From Bacteroidota bacterium (lineage in GTDB: Bacteria > Bacteroidota > Bacteroidia > Bacteroidales > Paludibacteraceae): DNA of 11,574 nt. This document shows, one piece after another, positions 6,614 to 11,574 of the stretch. Under the pieces are notes generated by a model. That model saw nothing but the letters and a program-made list of their open reading frames with translations. It made no database searches and was not told the origin of the DNA. How positions within the stretch are numbered: the first letter of the stretch is position 1; each line of letters starts with the position of its first letter. Made by a program: the position numbers and the translations under genes. The stretch covers positions 1 through 11,574 of the forward strand of contig JAKLIM010000089.1 of NCBI GenBank assembly GCA_022709605.1, read 5' to 3'.

Positions 6614-8281
6614 TTATTTATATCCCTGTTCGTGCACACTTGATACCGACCGACCTGAAGGATCGTTCAGGTTTTTGAAAGCTGCATCCCATTCCAAAGC
6701 AATTGGCGTGCTACAAGCCACCGAAGGCACTGAAGGAACACATTTCGAAGCTGCTTCTGATGGGAAGAAATCAGTAAAGATTGTACGATAATAATATTCT
6801 TCTTTATTCATAGGCGGATTCACCGGATATGTTTCATTTACTTTTGTCATTTGTTCATCAGTCACCTGACTGCTGGTCAATTCGCGTAAAGTGTCAATCC
6901 AGTTATAGCCCACACCATCCGAAAATTGTTCTTTCTGACGCCATGTAACACTTTCGGGAAGATATTCTTCGAATGCTTTACGAAGAATCCATTTTTCCAT
7001 TTTTCCATTGCCAGCCATTTTATCTTTCGGATTCAAACGCATGGCTACATCCATAAATTCTTTGTCGAGGAACGGAACACGTCCTTCTACACCCCACGAA
7101 GCAAGTGATTTATTGGCACGCAAACAATCGTACAAATGAAGTTTATCGAGTTTACGAACCGTTTCTTTGTGGAATTCTTCGGCATTTGGCGCTTTATGAA
7201 AATACAAGTAACCTCCGAAAATTTCATCAGCTCCTTCGCCCGAAAGCACCATTTTTACACCCATTGATTTGATAAAACGTGACAAAAGATACATTGGCGT
7301 ACTTGCCCGAATCGTCGTAACATCATAAGTCTCAACATGATAAATCACATCACGCACTGCATCAAGGCCTTCTTGTACGGTGAAGTGAATTTCGTGGTGA
7401 ATAGTTCCGATATGGTCGGCTACTTTACGTGCAGCAATAAGGTCGGGCGAACCGATCAAACCTACTGCAAAAGAGTGAAGTTGAGGCCACCATGCATCTG
7501 TAACATTGCCCGATTCGATACGTTTAGCGGCATATTTTTTGGCAATAGCCGAAATAACTGAAGAATCAAGACCTCCCGAAAGCAAAACGCCATAAGGAAC
7601 ATCGGTCATCAACTGGCGTTCAACAGCTGCTTCGAGTGCATCACGAAGCTCACTTATACTCGATTCGTTATCTTTTACAGTTTCGTAATTCATCCATTCA
7701 CGAATGTACCATTGAGTTGGTTTTCCGTCCGGACTGTAATAAAATTGTCCGGGAAGGAATTCTTCAATTTCAGTACAATAGCCTTCAAGGGCTTTAAGTT
7801 CAGAAGCTACATAATAAGTTCCATCCTTGTCCCAGCCCTGATAGAGCGGGATAATACCAATATGATCACGACCGACCATAAAAATATCTTTTTCGATATC
7901 ATACAATGCGAAAGCAAAAATACCGTTCAGGTCTTCCAGAAAATCAGGACCTTTTTCACGATAAAGTGCTAATATTACCTCACAATCCGATTTGGTAAGA
8001 AATTCATATTTCCCTTCGAATTGTTTTCTGATTTCCTGATGATTATAAATTTCGCCATTTACAGCTAAAACGAGTTTACCATCTTTACTGAATAAGGGTT
8101 GCTTTCCTGATTCAGGGTCAACAATTGATAAACGTTCGTGAGCAAGAATGGCTTTATCATTCGCAAAAATACCTGACCAATCCGGTCCGCGATGACGAAT
8201 TTTTTTCGACATTTTTAAAACCTGAGGACGCAAAACCTGAGAAGATTGTTTTATATCAAATGCACATACTATTCCACACAT
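6614..8281 (-). CDS. asnB: Asparagine synthetase B (glutamine-hydrolysing)
   Basis: A 555-residue cytoplasmic enzyme that makes asparagine from aspartate, ATP and glutamine. It matches E. coli AsnB along its full length as far as I recall that sequence. The N-terminal class II amidotransferase begins with the nucleophile Cys2 (MCGI), so the start is certain. Arg50, Asn75-Gly76-Glu77 and Asp99 form the glutamine site. The C-terminal synthetase domain has the pyrophosphate loop SGGLDSS (235-241), the AWWPQLHSFAVG region, SGEGADE and GRVPFLDKEF. The tail DPSGRSVSSVHEQGYK is also typical of the E. coli-type enzyme. It lies 100 bases downstream of gltD on the same strand, separated by a heptad-repeat hairpin, and shares nitrogen metabolism with gltBD. 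Lack of a visible promoter in the gap favours co-transcription. Confidence 0.97.
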   Translation of the reverse strand: MCGIVCAFDIKQSSQVLRPQVLKMSKKIRHRGPDWSGIFANDKAILAHERLSIVDPESGKQPLFSKDGKLVLAVNGEIYNHQEIRKQFEGKYEFLTKSDCEVILALYREKGPDFLEDLNGIFAFALYDIEKDIFMVGRDHIGIIPLYQGWDKDGTYYVASELKALEGYCTEIEEFLPGQFYYSPDGKPTQWYIREWMNYETVKDNESSISELRDALEAAVERQLMTDVPYGVLLSGGLDSSVISAIAKKYAAKRIESGNVTDAWWPQLHSFAVGLIGSPDLIAARKVADHIGTIHHEIHFTVQEGLDAVRDVIYHVETYDVTTIRASTPMYLLSRFIKSMGVKMVLSGEGADEIFGGYLYFHKAPNAEEFHKETVRKLDKLHLYDCLRANKSLASWGVEGRVPFLDKEFMDVAMRLNPKDKMAGNGKMEKWILRKAFEEYLPESVTWRQKEQFSDGVGYNWIDTLRELTSSQVTDEQMTKVNETYPVNPPMNKEEYYYRTIFTDFFPSEAASKCVPSVPSVACSTPIALEWDAAFKNLNDPSGRSVSSVHEQGYK

Positions 8282-8297
8282 AGTTTTTATTTTAAGA

Positions 8298-8372
8298 GTT
8301 TCATGTTTCGTGTTCCGGGTTTAAGATTCTGTTTTCTACTTAAAAAAACACGAAACATGAAACCCGGAATTA
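8298..8372. repeat. Heptad-repeat element with overlapping inverted repeats between gltD and asnB
   Basis: The left half has four 7-bp units (GTTTCAT, GTTTCGT, GTTCCGG, GTTTAAG; 8298-8325) and the right half has four (AAAACAC, GAAACAT, GAAACCC, GGAATTA; 8345-8372). A perfect 17-bp inverted repeat joins 8298-8314 with 8347-8363. A perfect 10-bp one joins 8313-8322 with 8360-8369. The two overlap and are not nested, so they are alternative stems, or a pseudoknot if partly open. The element begins 16 bases upstream of the asnB start. Confidence 0.72.
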
Positions 8373-8381
8373 TTAATTTTT

Positions 8382-9794
8382 TTATAGTGATTTATGTATA
8401 TCTTCGGCCACTTTACGACCAAGAGCAATTGCACGAACCACAAGACTTGCTCCGATAGCAGCATCTCCTGTTGCAAAAACCTTAGCTACAGAGCTTTTGC
8501 TTTGTGCATCGACAGCCACATTTCCGCGTCCATCAAATTTCACCCCTAACTCAGTCAATAATCCATCCTGAATTGGATGTACAAATCCTAATGCAAGAAA
8601 TACCAAATCGGCTTTAATGGTTTCGATTTTGCCGGTTGGTTTCATTGCAAAACGTCCCGTTTCATCTTTTGCCCATTCTACTTCTTCTACAATTACTTCT
8701 GTAACTTTACCGTTCACACCCTTAAACTGATTGGTATTCAGGCTCCAACGACGTGTACAACCTTCTTGATGCGAACTGGAAGTTTTAAGAATATTTGGAT
8801 AATAAGGCCACGGGGTATCCGGATTTTTGCCTACCGGTGGTTGAGGTAAAATCTCAATCTGAGTCACTTTTGCAGCACTCTGACGGATTGAAGTCCCTAC
8901 ACAGTCGGAACCGGTGTCGCCACCGCCAATTACCAATACATGTTTGTTTTTGGCATTGATAATTTTATTATCCGCAACTATTTCGCCCATAATCAGCTGA
9001 TTTTGCTGGCTGAGAAATTCCATAGCAAAATGGATTCCTTTAAGCTCACGACCTTCAGGCTTAATATCGCGGGGATGACCGGCACCAATTGCTATACATA
9101 CCGCATCGTACGTTTTCATGATTTCGGCACCCGAAATATCTTTACCAACTTCAACATTTGGTTTAAAAATAATTCCTTCTTCTTCCAACTGATTCAATCT
9201 TCGGTCGATAATATTTTTATTCAGTTTGAAGTTTGGAATACCATAACGCATCAATCCACCCAGACTGTTATCTTTTTCGTAAATAACAACTGTGTGACCC
9301 TTGCGGTTTAACTGTTGCGCGGCAGCAAGCCCGGCAGGTCCTGAACCGATAACAGCAATTTTCTTTCCTGTTCGTGTTTTGGGCGGAAGTGCCTTTATCA
9401 AACCTTCAGTAAAACCGATTTCGGTAACAGAACATTCATTTTCGCGAATGGTAACCGGTGCTTCGTGAAGTGTAAGCACGCATGATTTTTCGCATGGCGC
9501 CGGACAAATGCGTCCGGTGAAGTCTGGAAAGTTATTTGTTTCGTGCAAAGATTCAACGCCTTCTTTCCATTTTCCTTTGTAAATCAAATCCTGCCACTCC
9601 GGCATTTTATTTCCGAGTGGACATGCCCAATGGCAAAATGGTATACCGCAATCCATACAACGCGAAGCCTGCAGTTTCCGATCTTCGCGATTTAAAGTTT
9701 GTTCAACTTCCCCGAAGTCGTAAATACGTTCGTTTATCGGACGATAACCAGCCTCTTTACGGGGTATATTTATAAATGCTTTAGGATTTCCCAT
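8382..9794 (-). CDS. gltD: Glutamate synthase (NADPH) small (beta) subunit
   Basis: A 470-residue flavoprotein that passes electrons from NAD(P)H through FAD and iron-sulfur clusters to the large subunit. The N-terminal cysteine motifs that bind [4Fe-4S] clusters are intact: Cys46, Cys49, Cys54 and Cys58 (CMDCGIPFCHWACP), then Cys97, Cys101 and Cys105 (CPAPCEKSC). The FAD-binding Rossmann motif is VIGSGPAG (148-155), followed by EK at the end of the second strand. The NAD(P)H-binding motif is VIGGGDTG (288-295), and the C-terminal FAD motif is ATGDAA (441-446). Length is typical for GltD. It follows gltB after 140 bases that hold two repeat elements, an unusually wide gap for two subunits of one enzyme. 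No TAnnTTTG element is seen in that gap, so transcription probably starts upstream of gltB. Confidence 0.96.
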   Translation of the reverse strand: MGNPKAFINIPRKEAGYRPINERIYDFGEVEQTLNREDRKLQASRCMDCGIPFCHWACPLGNKMPEWQDLIYKGKWKEGVESLHETNNFPDFTGRICPAPCEKSCVLTLHEAPVTIRENECSVTEIGFTEGLIKALPPKTRTGKKIAVIGSGPAGLAAAQQLNRKGHTVVIYEKDNSLGGLMRYGIPNFKLNKNIIDRRLNQLEEEGIIFKPNVEVGKDISGAEIMKTYDAVCIAIGAGHPRDIKPEGRELKGIHFAMEFLSQQNQLIMGEIVADNKIINAKNKHVLVIGGGDTGSDCVGTSIRQSAAKVTQIEILPQPPVGKNPDTPWPYYPNILKTSSSHQEGCTRRWSLNTNQFKGVNGKVTEVIVEEVEWAKDETGRFAMKPTGKIETIKADLVFLALGFVHPIQDGLLTELGVKFDGRGNVAVDAQSKSSVAKVFATGDAAIGASLVVRAIALGRKVAEDIHKSL

Positions 9795-9805
9795 ATTTGA
9801 TAGAA

Positions 9806-9838
9806 GAACCCCTAACCCCTAAATGGGGTATTAGGTTC
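9806..9838. repeat. CCCCTAA-type heptad hairpin just upstream of gltD
   Basis: Two exact ACCCCTA units (9808-9821) are followed by AATGGGG and TATTAGG, again in 7-base phase. CCCC (9816-9819) pairs with GGGG (9825-9828) around a TAAAT loop. CCTAA (9811-9815) pairs with TTAGG (9831-9835), and GAA (9806-9808) with TTC (9836-9838), leaving two-base bulges. The hairpin ends 12 bases before the gltD ATG. Similar CCCCTAA repeats occur, as I recall, between genes in other Bacteroidota. Confidence 0.55.
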
Positions 9839-9871
9839 GTTTTTTGGTGTTTATTTCTTTAAATTTTATTG

Positions 9872-9934
9872 CTTCGTGTTTCTATTTTCGTGTTTCGTGT
9901 TCTTTTTTAACCTGAAACACGAAACCTGAAACGA
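9872..9934. repeat. GAAACNN heptad-repeat element abutting the gltB stop codon
   Basis: The left half has five units (CTTCGTG, TTTCTAT, TTTCGTG, TTTCGTG, TTCTTTT; 9872-9906) and the right half three (GAAACAC, GAAACCT, GAAACGA; 9914-9934). The right half runs directly into the gltB TAA (9935-9937). A perfect 10-bp inverted repeat (9892-9901 with 9916-9925) has a 14-base loop. Unit composition matches the gltD/asnB element, so the two look like members of one family. Confidence 0.68.
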
Positions 9935-11574
9935 TTAATAGTCACGTTCTACCTGTGCGATTTTTTTGTTAATAGCCTCCATTTTTTCCTCTTGCAGAAC
10001 TTTTTTGTATTCAATTGGAACAACTTTAATAAATTTGTCTACATAGAATTTCCAATCATCAAGAATCTTTTTCGCAAGTTCGCTATTGGTATATTTGTAA
10101 TGATTTTCGATAAGTCCTTTCACTTCTTTACTGTCATGACTGTCTTCAATCAACGATAATTCAACCATTTCCATATTACAGAAGAAATCGAAATCGCCCG
10201 TTTCGTCGAGTACATACGCTACGCCACCACTCATACCGGCGGCAAAGTTGCGTCCTGTTTTTCCTAAAACTACCGTGCGTCCACCGGTCATATATTCACA
10301 ACAATGGTCACCGGCACCTTCTACAACAGCTGTTGCACCGGAGTTACGCACACAAAAACGTTCGCCCACCACACCGTTTATATAAACTTCGCCGGAAGTT
10401 GCACCGTAAAGTATTGTATTTCCGGCAATAATATTGTCTTCGGGTTTGAAAGTGCTTTCAACCGGAGCTTTAACCACAATTTTACCTCCCGAAAGTCCTT
10501 TTCCAACATAATCGTTTGCTTCTCCAATCAATTCGAAAAATACGCCTTTGCTGAGGAATGCTCCGAAACTTTGTCCGGCTGAACCGTTGAAACAAGCTTT
10601 GATTGTATCGGCCGGCAAACCAATTTGTCCATATCTTTTGGCAATTTCACCCGAAAGCATGGCACCCACTGTACGGTCAGTATTCTTAATTTTATATTTC
10701 ATTTCCACTGGCATACATAAATCCAATGCCGGTAACGATTTCTTAATCAATTCACGATCAAGCACTTTATCAATTTTATGATCCTGATCTTTTATGTGAC
10801 GTAAGGCCACTGATTTATTTTGAGCAGGAACAAAAAGAATTTTTGCTAAATCAACCTTTTTAAGTTTGCTGCTACCGCTAATATTTTTACGATGAAGTAA
10901 TTCGGCATGACCAATAATTTCATCAAGACTACGATAGCCCAATTGAGCCAAATGTTCGCGAACATCCTCGGCTATAAATTGGAAAAAGTTGACAAGATAT
11001 TCATGTTTTCCTGTAAAATGTTTTCTCAAAACTTCGTCCTGCGTGGCGACACCAACCGGACAGGTATTTAAATGACATTTACGCATCATTACACAACCCA
11101 AAATAAGCAAAGCGCTGGTTGCAAATCCATATTCTTCGGCTCCGAGCATTGCAGAAATTACAATGTCGCGACCCGTTTTAAGTTGCCCATCAGCCTGAAG
11201 ACGAATCTGACCACGTAAATTATTGAGCACCAAAGTTTGTTGAGTTTCAGCCAATCCTATTTCCAACGGAAGTCCGGCATGTTTAATCGAACTTGATGGG
11301 CTGGCTCCGGTTCCACCTTCGGCACCACTAATCAGAATCAAATCGGCTTTGGCCTTAGCCACTCCGGCGGCAATGGTTCCAACTCCGGTTTCTGATACCA
11401 ATTTTACACTAATGATTGCTGTAGGATTGATATTTTTCAAATCGAAAATAAGTTGCGCCAAATCCTCGATGGAATAAATATCGTGATGCGGTGGGGGCGA
11501 GATCAAACCCACACCGGGCACGCTGTGACGCAAGCGACCAATGTAGTTGGACACTTTGCCGCCGGGCAGTTGTC
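9935..11574 (-). CDS. gltB: Glutamate synthase large (alpha) subunit, C-terminal part
   Basis: The open frame reaches the right edge, so the start is outside the window; 545 residues of a protein usually near 1,500 are visible. The GTG at 11552-11554 is an internal Val codon, since the conserved QLPGGKVSNYIGRLRHS runs across it. The fragment covers the end of the FMN-binding synthase barrel, with PGVGLISPPPHHD, the GAEGGTGA phosphate-binding loop, and the [3Fe-4S] ligands Cys160, Cys166 and Cys171 (C-x5-C-x4-C, numbered from the edge). The C-terminal GXGXG beta-helix domain follows (about 305-460), with repeated Gly-rich turns such as NGSAGQSFG, GLSGGKIV and GGRTVVLG. This subunit binds 2-oxoglutarate and takes ammonia released by its N-terminal glutaminase, which is not visible here. 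It is first in line before gltD and asnB. Confidence 0.97.
   Translation of the reverse strand, partial: QLPGGKVSNYIGRLRHSVPGVGLISPPPHHDIYSIEDLAQLIFDLKNINPTAIISVKLVSETGVGTIAAGVAKAKADLILISGAEGGTGASPSSSIKHAGLPLEIGLAETQQTLVLNNLRGQIRLQADGQLKTGRDIVISAMLGAEEYGFATSALLILGCVMMRKCHLNTCPVGVATQDEVLRKHFTGKHEYLVNFFQFIAEDVREHLAQLGYRSLDEIIGHAELLHRKNISGSSKLKKVDLAKILFVPAQNKSVALRHIKDQDHKIDKVLDRELIKKSLPALDLCMPVEMKYKIKNTDRTVGAMLSGEIAKRYGQIGLPADTIKACFNGSAGQSFGAFLSKGVFFELIGEANDYVGKGLSGGKIVVKAPVESTFKPEDNIIAGNTILYGATSGEVYINGVVGERFCVRNSGATAVVEGAGDHCCEYMTGGRTVVLGKTGRNFAAGMSGGVAYVLDETGDFDFFCNMEMVELSLIEDSHDSKEVKGLIENHYKYTNSELAKKILDDWKFYVDKFIKVVPIEYKKVLQEEKMEAINKKIAQVERDY

Noticed and set aside
9806..9838. G-quadruplex in the CCCCTAA element
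   Set aside because: Only two or three short G-runs on one strand, fewer than the four needed; ordinary pairing explains it.
9872..9934. GAAAC repeats resembling CRISPR repeat ends
   Set aside because: Units are 7 bp with no spacers of 25-40 bp and no cas genes nearby; it is a short tandem/inverted repeat.
11552..11554. GTG as a start for a 539-residue protein
   Set aside because: The frame continues upstream to the edge with conserved GltB sequence (QLPGGK), so this is an internal codon of a truncated gene.

Overview
The window looks like chromosomal DNA from a member of the Bacteroidota, probably a Bacteroidales/Marinilabiliales-type organism. The DNA is AT-rich and genes have no clear Shine-Dalgarno sequences. 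Upstream regions carry TAnnTTTG-type -7 elements. An ECF sigma gene overlaps a small single-span membrane protein gene, and gltB, gltD and asnB lie in that order. These are core housekeeping and stress-response genes. I found no defence system, phage, insertion sequence, tRNA, rRNA or CRISPR array.

Layout from left to right. (1) Positions 1-1171, minus strand: an ECF sigma factor, an overlapping putative membrane anti-sigma protein, and the start of a small exported protein (DUF4252-like) whose frame is broken by a TAA near the left edge. A good ECF-type promoter, TGTAAG-N16-CGTCAT, lies in front of the sigma gene and suggests autoregulation. (2) Positions 1296-2069, minus: an NlpC/P60 cell-wall peptidase of the YkfC type without a signal peptide. 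(3) Positions 2209-4245, plus: a 7TMR-HDED/HD membrane phosphodiesterase of the PgpH type (cyclic-di-AMP hydrolysis). (4) Positions 4320-6245, minus: DNA topoisomerase III, convergent with pgpH. (5) Positions 6614-11574, minus: asparagine synthetase B, glutamate synthase small subunit, and the C-terminal third of the glutamate synthase large subunit. The last three turn glutamine plus 2-oxoglutarate into glutamate and then use glutamine to amidate aspartate, so they form a nitrogen-assimilation group.

The most unusual signal is between the genes. Four intergenic elements are built from degenerate 7-bp tandem units arranged as two inverted halves. They lie at 4243-4318 between pgpH and topB, 8298-8372 between gltD and asnB, and 9806-9838 and 9872-9934 between gltB and gltD. 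Two of them touch stop codons. They differ in base content but share the heptad period, and would form long hairpins in RNA. A separate, conventional hairpin terminator at 6402-6439 separates asnB from topB.
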